From contig JAOUOT010000006.1 of the NCBI GenBank assembly GCA_029880265.1, positions 1 to 64,000 on the forward strand: a stretch of 64,000 nt of DNA, in the 5' to 3' direction. The translations under genes were made by a program, and so were the position numbers. This document shows positions 16,534-25,996 of this stretch, piece by piece (positions within the stretch are counted from its first letter, which is position 1; the number at the start of each line of letters is the position of its first letter). The notes below the pieces were generated by a model. It worked only from the letters and a program-made list of their open reading frames with translations, had not been told where the DNA came from and ran no database searches. The DNA comes from Spirochaetia bacterium (lineage in GTDB: Bacteria > Spirochaetota > Leptospiria > Turneriellales > JAOUOS01).

Positions 16534-16875
16534 TTATTTTTTAATGGCCAAGTCAATATTATTGTAGAATTGTATGTATTCGGCAATACCTAAAGATGCC
16601 AAAATATTTTGAAAGTATTTATCAAGGCCCGCTATTTTAATTTTTCTCTGCTGTACTAAGTTTTTCTTAATGAGCTGTATTATAATAGAAAAACCTGCCG
16701 AGTTTATATATTCAATCTTGCTTAAATCTAATATGCAATTTTGCTTCTGTTTTTGAGAAAAATTATCAAACGATGTAATGATTTTTTCTTCAAATTTCTC
16801 GTTAAGCTCCCCATGAATTTCAATAACTGCCCTGTCAGTCTTTTCATGAATATGAATTTCAACTTCTGAAACCAT
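16534..16875 (-). CDS. STAS-domain anti-sigma factor antagonist
   Basis: 113 residues, a single STAS domain like SpoIIAA/RsbV: VEIHIHEKTDRAVIEIHGEL, then LDLSKIEYINSAGFSIIIQL with the phosphorylatable serine in INSAG, and a C-terminal helix. In the partner-switching scheme an anti-sigma kinase phosphorylates this serine and a SpoIIE-type PP2C phosphatase removes the phosphate. A SpoIIE-type phosphatase gene lies 33 kb away in this window, though it is frameshifted. No kinase gene is adjacent. The gene stands alone, with a divergent promoter region to ttcA upstream. Confidence 0.9.
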   Translation of the reverse strand: MVSEVEIHIHEKTDRAVIEIHGELNEKFEEKIITSFDNFSQKQKQNCILDLSKIEYINSAGFSIIIQLIKKNLVQQRKIKIAGLDKYFQNILASLGIAEYIQFYNNIDLAIKK

Positions 16876-17013
16876 CAGGCATGATATTTTGCTCTTTGTA
16901 TTTTGTCAAGAATAAAAGACATCTTATTTCTTTTACGGCACTATACAAGAAACGGCTTCAATTATTTAAGTTTCTTTACACCATGAATCAAAATTTTGCA
17001 GGTTCTATAACTT

Positions 17014-17820
17014 ATGAATACGGCAATTTTAGAAGAAGAGAAAATTCGTTTTAAAAAACAAAAGAAAAAGACCCTAAGCTTAGTCGGTAAGGCTATTTCA
17101 GATTATCACATGATACAAGAAAACGACAGAATTATGCTGGCCATATCGGGAGGCAAAGACTCTCTTTTTATGCTTTATATTTTAAAAATATTTCAAAAAA
17201 AAGCGCCTTTTCATTTTGATATCTTTGCATATACTCTTGATCAGGGGCAGCCGGGATATTCTTCAAAAGAACTCGAAGAATACTATAAAGAAATGGAAAT
17301 TGAATACTATATTGAACATGAAGACACCTATTCTGTGGTTATCGATAAAATTGAAGAAGGTAAAACTTATTGTTCGTTGTGTTCAAGGTTAAGACGCGGC
17401 ATTTTATATTCAGAAGCCGACAGATTAAAAGCGAACAAGATTGCACTCGGGCACCATGCCGACGACGCTATTGAGACCTTGTTTTTAAATTTATTTTATT
17501 CTGGCAGAATGGCTGCCATATCGCCTAAAATGAAAAGCGACGATAATAAGCATACGGTTATAAGGCCTTTGATTCTTCTTGAAGAAAATGATATAGCCTA
17601 TATGGCCGATAAACTCGAACTGCCAATTATGCCGTGTAACTTATGCAACAATCAGGAAAACCTGCAAAGACAAAGAATAAAGAAGTGGATTTCAGAAGAA
17701 AATAAGATAAATCCGGTAATGAAAACTTCGCTTAAATCTGCCTTAAAAAAACTGGAACCCAGACATTTATGGGACAGTGGCAAAAATAATTTCGAAGAGC
17801 TGCCACATCCTAAACCTTAA
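17014..17820 (+). CDS. ttcA: tRNA 2-thiocytidine-32 biosynthesis protein TtcA
   Basis: 268 residues. TtcA adenylates and thiolates cytidine 32 of certain tRNAs, using an iron-sulfur cluster. The PP-loop is SGGKDS (45-50). The two CxxC pairs typical of TtcA are present, C120/C123 in CSLCSRLRRGILY and C208/C211 in PCNLC. GHHADDAIETLFLN also matches the family. The two cysteine pairs favour TtcA over TilS. The stop is 5 bases before nadC, so the two genes form an operon although their pathways differ. The ATG at 17014 has only a weak ribosome site. Confidence 0.93.
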   Translation: MNTAILEEEKIRFKKQKKKTLSLVGKAISDYHMIQENDRIMLAISGGKDSLFMLYILKIFQKKAPFHFDIFAYTLDQGQPGYSSKELEEYYKEMEIEYYIEHEDTYSVVIDKIEEGKTYCSLCSRLRRGILYSEADRLKANKIALGHHADDAIETLFLNLFYSGRMAAISPKMKSDDNKHTVIRPLILLEENDIAYMADKLELPIMPCNLCNNQENLQRQRIKKWISEENKINPVMKTSLKSALKKLEPRHLWDSGKNNFEELPHPKP

Positions 17821-17825
17821 TATAA

Positions 17826-18725
17826 ATGAACGAAAACGAAAAATTAATCGCTTATGGTAAAACGATTAACAAACTAAAAAAGACCGATTATATGCCGCTT
17901 ATAAAAGCGGCTTTTCTTGAAGACTATGTTGAAAATGACGTAACTTCCAATTCTATTTTTAACGCAAAAGAACAAGCGTCTGCCGCAATCTTAGCAAAAC
18001 AAAAAGGCATTTTATCGGGAATACAAATAGCCGCCGATGTATTTAAGTTTTTAGACAGTTCCCTTGAAATTAAACTTCTATTAAACGATTCTGATAATCT
18101 CTATGAAAATCTTCAAGTAATGAAAATCACGGGCCGATTATCGTCTATACTAAACGCAGAACGCACGGCTTTAAACTTTTTGGCCCTCTTAAGCGGAATT
18201 TCTACCAGCGTTAATCAAATTTCGTCTATATTAAAACCTAAGGGAATATTGCCCGTTGATACCAGAAAAACGATACCCGGTTATCGAAAACTGTCTAAAT
18301 ATGCCGTATGCATGGGCGGAGGCGTTAATCATCGTTTAAACCTTTCGGCCATGGGACTAATCAAAGACAATCATATCGCTAAAGCCGGAAGCATAAAAGA
18401 GGCTGTTCTTTTGTTTAGAAAAAAAAATCCCGGGTTACATTGCGAAGTTGAAGTTGAAAATATCAAACAGCTTAAAGAGGCTTTAACGACTGCGCCCGAT
18501 ATCATAATGCTGGACAATATGACGGTCGAGAAGATAAAAGAATCGGTCAACATGATACGTAAATTTAATAAAGACAATTCAAAATCTATCTTTATCGAAG
18601 CCTCTGGCGGATACAATGAAAAAAACATTCATACGCTGCTTGATACCGGCATTGATTTTGTAAGCATGGGTTCTTTAACTCAAAAAATAGATTCTTTTGA
18701 TTTTTCGCTAGAAATATTAAAATAG
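17826..18725 (+). CDS. nadC: Nicotinate-nucleotide pyrophosphorylase (carboxylating)
   Basis: 299 residues. NadC (quinolinate phosphoribosyltransferase) converts quinolinate and PRPP to nicotinate mononucleotide in de novo NAD synthesis. Family signatures are LNAERTALNFLALLSGI, DTRKTIPGYRKLSKYAV with substrate-binding arginine and lysine, GGGVNHR, and KDNHI, followed by EVEVEN and the phosphate-binding EASGGYNEKNI. Length is normal. It is translationally close to ttcA and converges with lptD. nadA and nadB are not in the window. Confidence 0.95.
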   Translation: MNENEKLIAYGKTINKLKKTDYMPLIKAAFLEDYVENDVTSNSIFNAKEQASAAILAKQKGILSGIQIAADVFKFLDSSLEIKLLLNDSDNLYENLQVMKITGRLSSILNAERTALNFLALLSGISTSVNQISSILKPKGILPVDTRKTIPGYRKLSKYAVCMGGGVNHRLNLSAMGLIKDNHIAKAGSIKEAVLLFRKKNPGLHCEVEVENIKQLKEALTTAPDIIMLDNMTVEKIKESVNMIRKFNKDNSKSIFIEASGGYNEKNIHTLLDTGIDFVSMGSLTQKIDSFDFSLEILK

Positions 18726-18749
18726 TTTTTTTATAAAAATTATTTTAAT
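18716..18749. terminator. AT-rich inverted repeat between nadC and lptD
   Basis: Arms 18716-18724 and 18741-18749 are perfectly complementary (ATTAAAATA) around a T/A-rich loop. The repeat straddles both stop codons of the converging nadC and lptD genes, the place expected for a bidirectional transcription end. The stem is entirely A-T, so termination strength is uncertain. Confidence 0.3.
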
Positions 18750-21231
18750 AAAGATTGGTTTTTGGTCTTTTTCGATGAATTTCGGTATCTTCTATTCCGA
18801 ATCCTTTAAAATCTTTCAGGCCCATTGAAATATAAAAAGTTTGTTCATAAAACGTCGAGTAGTTTTTCAAATTATCCCCAAAGTAAACGGTCTTTCTGCC
18901 GTTTACATATGAAAGCCGAAGCAGCCATCTGTGCAAATCATGCTCTAAGATAAAATAAAAATTATCCATATTAAAAACAGTATTGCTTCTTTTTTCGTTA
19001 TTGAGAAAATTAAACGAATTTGGTATATCTTGCCAAAAAGGAACGTAGTTGTCATGACTTTTGTTATATCTTTCTACTTCTTCGGCCATTGAATTTGTTC
19101 CCATTTTTAATCGCCAATACGTATGCAGATTTAAATCAATTTCCCATTTAAATAATATTAGATCTTGCCGAACATTTATGAAATTATGGCGCCAGGTAAA
19201 TCCTAATTTCAATAAGTTTAATTCTTTTATGAAAATGGGTTTATATCCCCCCATTTTCATAAAAATATCAAACTCATTCGTTCCGCTTTTATCATACCTG
19301 ATTAAATATTTGTACTCGTTGGTTATGCCCAGGTCTAAGAAATGATATTTCTTTTTTTCGAGCAGTTCGGGATAAAAAAACGAAACACTGTTAACAAAAT
19401 CATAATTTAATTCTAACCTTGCCTTAAATGGCTTCCATCTGAAATTTTCTTTAATTTCATAGGGATATTTTCGAATATCGCGCATAGACGATAATTCAAG
19501 AAATAAAACGGGATAGAAATCAAATTTCAAAGCCGGTTTTATCGTATGCTCCAATTGTTTTTTAAAAGTAGGATCTAAATATTTTTGCTTAACGCCGCGC
19601 TTATAAATATATTCGCCCTGCAAATAAAATGATGGGTATCCCAGCCGAAGAATTTCTTTATTATAAAAATACTGATAACTTGCCCTGTCTGATTCTTCTT
19701 CAAGAATGTCGCTTGACTGCTTCCAGAATTTATGCTTAATTCCGTATCCAGCGTATGGCATCAAAGAAAGCCATCGAAAAGGAGATAAGATAATCGAAAA
19801 ATCGACGACTCCTTCTGAATCATACATTGTCTTAAGCTCTTCGCCGTCTCTATAGTAAACGACAGTCTGAGTATTCAGGTTTAATTTATTATAAACACCG
19901 CCAAACATAGAGCCGTAGGGTTTTATTAATTGAGAATTTCTCTTAAATGAAATAACCGGGGCCAAAGTGTTTATCGACAGATATTTAGAATCTTCAGATT
20001 CGTACCATCTTTTTGTATTAGAGGCCTTGATTTTAAAATGATTGTCTCTCCAATCTTCGGTATATTCGGCCTGCCATGTCAGGGTATTTTTTTTTCGATT
20101 ACCGTCGAAATCTTTTTCTGTTTCAAATTTAAACATCTCTATGGTATTTTCAGGCTCAAACCTGACTCCAAAAATCTGATCGAAGTTTTCATTTTTATAG
20201 TTTTCGTATTTGAAATAAACCGACGACTGCGAATCGTTTTTTATCGAGCGTTCTTTTACCGCTTTTAAGTCTGTAGTGAACTTCCACCAAATTTCGTTTT
20301 TTTCTCCAAATTTTCCGTCTCCTAAATCTACCTGATTTGTGATTATTGGCCTATCTTCGTTATTATACTGCGTATCAATCCGCGAATGTTTATAATTTGC
20401 AATCTGCAAATCAATATTATATCTTAAAAAATTATGTTTTTTATTCATCCAAAGACCGAACAGGTATCCGCTTTTCTGGTACCAGTCGGCCATGAATTTC
20501 GCGTTTTCTGGCAAAAATAAGCTGTCTTTTGAAAACCCGAAATAGTAAGTATTTTGCGTAAAATGCCCCCGCGATTCGTTGTATCCGTATTGTGTAACAA
20601 TGCCCGTGCCTATGTCTGCCTGAGAAATAAAGGGCCAGTAAAAAACCGGCGTATTACCCACGTAATAAATTAAATGAAATGCCGCGATTCGTTTATTTTT
20701 ATAAATCCAGATCTTTTTGGCCTTAAAATAATAGTGGGGATTTTCAATTTCGCACGAGGTCAAATAACCCATGCTTAAAACAAACGCGTCATCTGAAACT
20801 CTTTTTATAGATTCTCCGATAAGATAAATCGGTTTTAAAAAAGATTCGGCTCCGTATATTAGGCCTTCGCCCGTATTATTATCATAAATAAATTTTTCGC
20901 CTGTGGTTTTTTGCAGTTTATCGTGTATAACCACATTCCCCTCGCCGAAAATTTCGCCGGTCTTAGGGTTATATTTAACTGTTTCAGCCTGCATGGTAAT
21001 TTTTCCTATACGAACCACAATGCCGCCGGTTAATATCATTATGCCTTCTTTACTTTCGCCGTATGTTAAATATTCCGCTTCGTCTGCCCTGATTATTTCA
21101 ATATCGGGAGCGTCATTTTTCTCTTTATTTTCTTGATTTTTTTGTGAATAGATATATTGAATAAATATCTGGCTAATTATAAGACAATAGAATAATTTAA
21201 ACTTTATCGCGCTGCGGCTCATTAACTTCAT
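18745..21231 (-). CDS. lptD: LPS-assembly outer-membrane protein LptD
   Basis: 828 residues. LptD is the outer-membrane translocon that inserts LPS with LptE. A signal peptide (FKLFYCLIISQIFIQYIYS) precedes an OstA/LptA-like jellyroll (about 45-150: ADEAEYLTYGESKEGIMILTG, NPKTGEIFGEGNVVI). The C-terminal barrel begins around 190-200 (YVGNTPVFYWPFISQADIGTG is the typical junction) and ends in aromatic-rich strands (FYEQTFYISMGLKDF). Four conserved cysteines as in E. coli LptD are not obvious. The presence of LptD implies an LPS-bearing outer membrane. An lptE-like gene lies 3.2 kb away. Confidence 0.9.
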   Translation of the reverse strand: MKLMSRSAIKFKLFYCLIISQIFIQYIYSQKNQENKEKNDAPDIEIIRADEAEYLTYGESKEGIMILTGGIVVRIGKITMQAETVKYNPKTGEIFGEGNVVIHDKLQKTTGEKFIYDNNTGEGLIYGAESFLKPIYLIGESIKRVSDDAFVLSMGYLTSCEIENPHYYFKAKKIWIYKNKRIAAFHLIYYVGNTPVFYWPFISQADIGTGIVTQYGYNESRGHFTQNTYYFGFSKDSLFLPENAKFMADWYQKSGYLFGLWMNKKHNFLRYNIDLQIANYKHSRIDTQYNNEDRPIITNQVDLGDGKFGEKNEIWWKFTTDLKAVKERSIKNDSQSSVYFKYENYKNENFDQIFGVRFEPENTIEMFKFETEKDFDGNRKKNTLTWQAEYTEDWRDNHFKIKASNTKRWYESEDSKYLSINTLAPVISFKRNSQLIKPYGSMFGGVYNKLNLNTQTVVYYRDGEELKTMYDSEGVVDFSIILSPFRWLSLMPYAGYGIKHKFWKQSSDILEEESDRASYQYFYNKEILRLGYPSFYLQGEYIYKRGVKQKYLDPTFKKQLEHTIKPALKFDFYPVLFLELSSMRDIRKYPYEIKENFRWKPFKARLELNYDFVNSVSFFYPELLEKKKYHFLDLGITNEYKYLIRYDKSGTNEFDIFMKMGGYKPIFIKELNLLKLGFTWRHNFINVRQDLILFKWEIDLNLHTYWRLKMGTNSMAEEVERYNKSHDNYVPFWQDIPNSFNFLNNEKRSNTVFNMDNFYFILEHDLHRWLLRLSYVNGRKTVYFGDNLKNYSTFYEQTFYISMGLKDFKGFGIEDTEIHRKRPKTNLY

Positions 21232-21279
21232 TTTCGACCAGAAAAGTTTTTTTTATCAGTCGGGCATGTATTTTTTATA

Positions 21280-22299
21280 TTATCCGGCAAGCATTCCGCA
21301 GGCGGCGGAAATATCTTCGCCCGCAGATCTCCTGTTTACCGCCATGGCTCCGTAATCATAAATTTGTTTTGAAAACCTATCTATCTGTTCAATGCCTGGT
21401 TGTTGAAAATCGTCAAAATTTCCGTTAAATGGTATAATATTTAATTTAGCGTTTAATCTTTTCGCCAATAGCGCCAACTTCTTGGCGTCGTCTTTTCCCA
21501 TGTTCTCATTGGCGATCATAATATATTCAATCATAAGCCGGTTGTTTCTGAATACGCCTCGGTTTTCAGATAAATAATCTATTATGTCGTTTAAAGCATA
21601 CCGAGACTGAATATCCATATATTTTTCTCTTTTTTCTTCAGATAAAAAGTGAACCGAAAGCGCAAGACAAAAAGGCTCTTGATTTTCAACATATTTTTTT
21701 ATACCGGTTAAAACTCCCGACGTGCTGATAGAGATTTTTCGACTTCCTATATGTTGACCGTTATCATGATTTAATATATGCGCGGCTTTTAAAACCGAAT
21801 CGTAATTGTAAAAAGGCTCTCCCATGCCCATAAAAACAACATTGCTGATTTTTTTATTCGTTATTTTTTGGGTCATATATACCTGCGATAAAATCTCGCC
21901 GGTAGAAAGATTGCCCGAAAATTTTAACTTTCCCGTAGCGCAAAAATCGCAGTTTAACGAACACCCCGATTGAGACGAAATGCAAATAGTATTTCTTTTT
22001 TCATAGGGCAAAAAAACAGATTCTGCTTTTTTATTTTTGTCGAATTCCCATAAAAATTTTTCGGTTTCGTCTATTTTACTCTTTAATGTTAAAGACGGCG
22101 CTTCGTTTGGCATATAAAAATCTGCCGCTATGATTTCTTTAACATTTGAGGGCAAGTCGGTCATTTCCTGAAGATTAAAAACATTCTTCTTATGAAGCCA
22201 GATAAAAACCTGTTTTGCCCTGAATTTTGACATATCTTTATCAGAGAAATAATTCAACCAGTCGTCAAAATCATAATCTAATATATTTATTTTTTTCAT
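21280..22299 (-). CDS. rlmN: 23S rRNA/tRNA adenine-C2 methyltransferase RlmN
   Basis: 339 residues. RlmN is a radical-SAM enzyme methylating A2503 of 23S rRNA and A37 of some tRNAs. The cluster motif is C113-x3-C117-x2-C120 (SGCSLNCDFCATG). The substrate-methylated cysteine corresponds to C334 in SAGEDISAACGML at the C-terminus. FMGMGEPFYNYD (GEP motif) and ISTSG are also present. All catalytic elements are intact. It reads in the same direction as lptD with a 48-base gap, so co-transcription is possible. Confidence 0.96.
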   Translation of the reverse strand: MKKINILDYDFDDWLNYFSDKDMSKFRAKQVFIWLHKKNVFNLQEMTDLPSNVKEIIAADFYMPNEAPSLTLKSKIDETEKFLWEFDKNKKAESVFLPYEKRNTICISSQSGCSLNCDFCATGKLKFSGNLSTGEILSQVYMTQKITNKKISNVVFMGMGEPFYNYDSVLKAAHILNHDNGQHIGSRKISISTSGVLTGIKKYVENQEPFCLALSVHFLSEEKREKYMDIQSRYALNDIIDYLSENRGVFRNNRLMIEYIMIANENMGKDDAKKLALLAKRLNAKLNIIPFNGNFDDFQQPGIEQIDRFSKQIYDYGAMAVNRRSAGEDISAACGMLAG

Positions 22300-22406
22300 T
22301 TCGGTTTAATTAAAAAATAAGGCTTAATCAGATTCATGATTGTCAAGAACTATTTTTTGAACGCTCAGCTTTTTAATTTTGGTTGACCCGCTAACAGAAA
22401 ATATAA

Positions 22407-23426
22407 GTGTCTTCTATGTCTCAGGCCCAGTATATTCTTAAAAGAATTCTTTGGATGATACCCACTTTTATCGGCATTGTCACAATCACATTCATATTGG
22501 TAAAAATGAGACCTGATCCTATATCTATGAAAGCTTTCGGCGCTGATGGCATGAAAGAAACCTCGGTATCAGAAAAATATATGGAAGACATGCGCAAATA
22601 TTTCGGGGACGATAAGCCAATACACATACAATATTTTAAAATATGGGAAAATATACTTACCTTAAATTTCGGCGAAAGCAGAATTAACCACAGGCCGGTC
22701 ATAGAAAAAATCAAAGAAGCTCTGCCGGTTACGTTAACTTTAAACATAATCACTATTTTTATAGTTTATTTGATATCGGTGCCGCTGGCGGTATTTTCGG
22801 CCTTAAAAGATACGTCGACATGGGATAATATTGTAACTTTTTTTCTTTATTTTTTGTATTCTCTGCCCAGTTTCTGGACCGCCTTAATCTTATTAAAATA
22901 TTTTTCAAGCGGTACATATTTTAACTGGTTTCCCTTATCTGGCTTAACAAGCATCGGGCACGAAGAATTCACTTTTTTTCAAAAAATTCAAGACTTAACC
23001 TGGCACCTTATTTTACCCATCATTGTTTCTGTTTACGCCTCTTTTGCGTTTTTATCGCGATTTATTAAAAGCAGTTTTATGGAGGCCCTGAGATCTGATT
23101 ATATTCGAACGGCTAAGGCCAAAGGTTTAAGTAAAAGAAGAATTGTTTATATTCATGTAATGCGAAATTCGCTGATACCCCTGATTACGCTAATGGCGGG
23201 AATTTTACCCGAGCTATTTGCCGGCTCTGTTATCATTGAGTCGATTTTTTCTATCCCGGGCATGGGAAAGCTTGCTTTTGACAGCATTCACAACAATGAT
23301 CATGCGGTAATTATCGCGGTTGTGTCTATCTCGTCTTTTTTAACGCTATTAGGAATTTTACTTTCAGATATAGGGTACACATTGGTTGATCCGAGAATTT
23401 CATTTGAACAAACAGACGGAACATAA
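22407..23426 (+). CDS. OppB/DppB-like ABC transporter permease
   Basis: 339 residues with six membrane helices: TM1 at about 10-30, then a large extracytoplasmic loop, and five helices in the C-terminal binding-protein-dependent transport domain. The EAA loop is SDYIRTAKAKGLSKRRIVYIHVMRN. It belongs to the dipeptide/oligopeptide family. The start may be GTG 22407 or ATG 22416, neither with a good ribosome site. Its partner OppC-like gene follows, but no ATPase or solute-binding protein gene is adjacent, so those must come from elsewhere. Substrate (peptide, nickel or other) is not determinable. Confidence 0.92.
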   Translation: MSSMSQAQYILKRILWMIPTFIGIVTITFILVKMRPDPISMKAFGADGMKETSVSEKYMEDMRKYFGDDKPIHIQYFKIWENILTLNFGESRINHRPVIEKIKEALPVTLTLNIITIFIVYLISVPLAVFSALKDTSTWDNIVTFFLYFLYSLPSFWTALILLKYFSSGTYFNWFPLSGLTSIGHEEFTFFQKIQDLTWHLILPIIVSVYASFAFLSRFIKSSFMEALRSDYIRTAKAKGLSKRRIVYIHVMRNSLIPLITLMAGILPELFAGSVIIESIFSIPGMGKLAFDSIHNNDHAVIIAVVSISSFLTLLGILLSDIGYTLVDPRISFEQTDGT

Positions 23427-23465
23427 ACGATTTATGTTTAAAGTATCGCTTATAAGGAGATTAAA

Positions 23466-24446
23466 TTGAAAAATTCAAAACTTACAATCTTTTCATATAT
23501 TATCATAGTATCGTTATTATTCATAGCTCTTTTTGCGGATTTTTTAGCCTCGCCTTTCCCCTATTTTGTCTGGAACAATAAAACAAAAACAGAAATTCCT
23601 ACTGTGCCCTTTATTACCGCATTTAGCGCCGAAAAAAAAATAAATCTTGAAAAAATAAACTTCAGAAAGTTGGCCAAAGAAAATCAAATTTCGGCGATTT
23701 TTGCGCCCATACCGTATTCTCCCTATGAAAATAATCTTGATAAGATATTAGATCCGCCAAGTTACGGCAGATTCGGCAATTATCTGGGAACAGACGACTT
23801 AGGCAGCGATGTCGCTTCAAGACTTATTCACGGCGCAAAAAATTCAATGATGATAGGTCTTGTTGCCGTCGCCATCTCTCTTATTTTTGGCGTTATCATA
23901 GGCTCAATCGCCGGATATTTTGGCGGCGCGATTGACCTGGTTATATCAAGAATTATAGAGATTGTAATTTGTTTTCCTACTCTTATTTTGATAATGGCCG
24001 TATTGGCCATATTAAAACCGTCCCTCATGAAAGTAATGGTGGTCATAGGGCTTACCCAATGGACGGGCGTGGCGCGAATAATTCGCGCCGAATTTTTAAA
24101 AAGAAAAAAAGAAGATTATGTACTGGCCTCAAAGGTGACCGGCGCGTCTGATTTAAGGCTTATTTTTACGCATCTTTTACCCAATTCTTTGGCGCCTATT
24201 ATAGTAATGACTTCTTTTAGCATTGCCAGCGTTGTTTTGTTAGAATCGGGTTTAAGTTTCTTAGGAATAGGAATTCAAATTCCTGAGCCTTCATGGGGAC
24301 AGATGTTAAACATTTCAAGAAACTATATTGATATCGCCTGGTGGCTCATACTGTATCCGGGAATTTTAATTTTTTTGACCGTAGTATCTTATAATTTGCT
24401 GGGGGATCATTTAAGAAAAATATTAAACCCGCGGGAGCGCGCTTAA
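23466..24446 (+). CDS. OppC/DppC-like ABC transporter permease
   Basis: 326 residues. The first membrane helix (about 6-27) is followed by a long periplasmic segment (about 28-130). The transport domain begins at LGTDDLGSDVASRLIHGAKNS, a strong OppC signature, and the EAA loop is KKEDYVLASKVTGASDLRLIFTHLLPN. The C-terminus, YNLLGDHLRKILNPRERA, is the classic OppC ending (LGD.LRD..DPR). AAGGAGA lies just before a TTG start at 23466. The spacer helix-to-domain region is larger than in E. coli OppC. It forms a heterodimer with the preceding permease. Confidence 0.93.
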   Translation: MKNSKLTIFSYIIIVSLLFIALFADFLASPFPYFVWNNKTKTEIPTVPFITAFSAEKKINLEKINFRKLAKENQISAIFAPIPYSPYENNLDKILDPPSYGRFGNYLGTDDLGSDVASRLIHGAKNSMMIGLVAVAISLIFGVIIGSIAGYFGGAIDLVISRIIEIVICFPTLILIMAVLAILKPSLMKVMVVIGLTQWTGVARIIRAEFLKRKKEDYVLASKVTGASDLRLIFTHLLPNSLAPIIVMTSFSIASVVLLESGLSFLGIGIQIPEPSWGQMLNISRNYIDIAWWLILYPGILIFLTVVSYNLLGDHLRKILNPRERA

Positions 24447-24459
24447 ACATTATTTAAGT

Positions 24460-25191
24460 TTATTTATATTTCAGCTCTTCTAATTTCTCTTTAATTTTAT
24501 CTCTTTCTTCTTTAGGCATATCTTTGGGAATTACAATATCTTTATCGTTTTCAAGCCAATTTTCGTTTTCTTTGCTTTTTTCATAGCCTAATTCTTGGTC
24601 TGTTTTTAATCTGGTGTGCCAGCCGTCAAATACCGTCAGCACAATTCTTTTTGCCGTCATATCTAAAAGTCTCTCTTGCGCCATAAATTCGGTTTCAAAA
24701 GCTTCGTTATGCGGCGAATATGCGGTATCATAACGCACTTTTCTTCTTTCTAGAAGAAAGGCATTTTCAATTTTTGAATTAATTCTAACCCAGATAATAG
24801 CGCCGATACTCATCATGAAACGTCTGGGTTCTCCAAATTTGTCAAAATACGTGGGAATATTATGATATATTTCGATATCTCCCATAAGCCATAAGTCGGC
24901 TTGATCTTTATCTGATATTGGTTTGAGTCTTGTGTCTAATTGAAATTCTATTTGAAGTTTTTCTTTTAATCTTGAAATTAAATCTCCTTGAAAACTTTTG
25001 TTTGAAAAATTATGAATATAGATAGTTCTGTAATTTTGCGTTATAATTTCTTCTCCGTTAATTGAAGAGAAGGCTTCTTCAATTATATTTTCAGGAGGTT
25101 TCTTTTCCTGTTTTTGTTCGCCTGTTGCGCAAAAAAAATGCAAGCATATTAAAAAATAGAAATTTCTCGGTTTAATAAAAAATCGTTTCAT
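24460..25191 (-). CDS. LptE-like LPS-assembly protein
   Basis: 243 residues. The core (about 50-190) follows the LptE pattern: YRTIYIHNFSNKSFQGDL, LKEKLQIEFQLDTRLKP, ADLWLMGDIEIYHNIPTYFD, ending in a helix with MTAKRIVLTVFDGW. A hydrophobic N-terminus reaches a cysteine at 21 (LHFFC), a poor but possible lipobox. The tail after 190 is highly charged (Lys/Glu), an extension not seen in E. coli LptE. LptE plugs the LptD barrel at the outer membrane. The start overlaps the stop of the upstream DUF4159 gene by 4 bases, so the two are coupled. Confidence 0.7.
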   Translation of the reverse strand: MKRFFIKPRNFYFLICLHFFCATGEQKQEKKPPENIIEEAFSSINGEEIITQNYRTIYIHNFSNKSFQGDLISRLKEKLQIEFQLDTRLKPISDKDQADLWLMGDIEIYHNIPTYFDKFGEPRRFMMSIGAIIWVRINSKIENAFLLERRKVRYDTAYSPHNEAFETEFMAQERLLDMTAKRIVLTVFDGWHTRLKTDQELGYEKSKENENWLENDKDIVIPKDMPKEERDKIKEKLEELKYK

Positions 25192-25889
25192 GTTCCCTGT
25201 CTTAAGGCATACAAAATCACATTGGTTCCCATTTGCAAAGCCTCGTTATGTTTTTTTTCGCCGTCATTATGAACGTCTAAGTCTTCCCATCCGTCGCCTA
25301 AATCGGTATTATAGGCGTAAAAAGCAACGAGTTTATCATCTAAAAAGAGTCCATAGGCTTTTGCCGGCCCGCCGTAGTGCTTGTGTATCTTTGGCGCTCC
25401 ATTTTTAATTTTAAAAGGATTTTGAAAAATAGCATGATTAAAAGGTATTTCTACTAGTTTCTTTCCGGGAAAAATTGAGTTTAACTCGTTTCGTATGTAT
25501 TTATCCATTCCAAAATTATCGTCGGCAAAAAGAAATCCGCCGTTTTTTAAAAACCAGGCTATATTTTTTTTCTCTTTATCGTTAAATTCAATTTTGCCGT
25601 GTCCCGTAAAATATATTACAGGAGTCTTCTTAAATGATTCATCTTCAAATGAAACAATTATTTCTCTTTTATTTATATTTATACCGTATTTTTCTCTGAT
25701 AAATTCGGCAAGATTCGGCAGACTTGAAGGGTTTGAGTACCAGTCGCCTCCGCCTGAATACTTTAGCCTGCCTATTGAAAATACTTTCCAATCAGAGTAA
25801 TAAGAATTTAGAGATTGACCCAATAATATAAATATAATTAAAGTAACCTTATAAACGTATTTTCTGGCTCTTAGAATGTGAATTGTCAT
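25188..25889 (-). CDS. DUF4159-family secreted protein
   Basis: 233 residues with an N-terminal hydrophobic helix/signal (YKVTLIIFILLGQSLNSYY). The rest matches the DUF4159 pattern, a class-I glutamine-amidotransferase-like fold: FSIGRLKYSGGGDWYSNPSS, VIYFTGHGKI, WFLKNGGFLFADDNFG, and a C-terminal YAYNTDLGDGWED with NVILYALRQG. The catalytic cysteine of true amidotransferases is absent, so binding rather than catalysis is likely. DUF4159 proteins often accompany MoxR/BatA-type clusters; a BatA-like membrane protein gene lies at 32-33.6 kb. Here it is instead coupled to the lptE-like gene. Confidence 0.82.
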   Translation of the reverse strand: MTIHILRARKYVYKVTLIIFILLGQSLNSYYSDWKVFSIGRLKYSGGGDWYSNPSSLPNLAEFIREKYGININKREIIVSFEDESFKKTPVIYFTGHGKIEFNDKEKKNIAWFLKNGGFLFADDNFGMDKYIRNELNSIFPGKKLVEIPFNHAIFQNPFKIKNGAPKIHKHYGGPAKAYGLFLDDKLVAFYAYNTDLGDGWEDLDVHNDGEKKHNEALQMGTNVILYALRQGT

Positions 25890-25955
25890 AAAAACTTATT
25901 TCAATAGATAGAAGAAAACAGATAACACAAAATGTCAACCTTAAATAAAAAATCA

Positions 25956-25985
25956 TTGACCAATCATTTTATATCTGCATAGATT
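25956..25985 (+). promoter_or_regulatory. Possible sigma-70 promoter of the 26-kb barrel gene
   Basis: TTGACC at 25956-25961 and TAGATT at 25980-25985 are separated by 18 bases (17 to ATAGAT). The predicted start would lie only a few bases before the ATG at 25997, giving a very short or nearly leaderless mRNA. The -35 matches consensus well; the -10 is moderate. Confidence 0.35.
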
Positions 25986-25996
25986 CATCTAAATCT

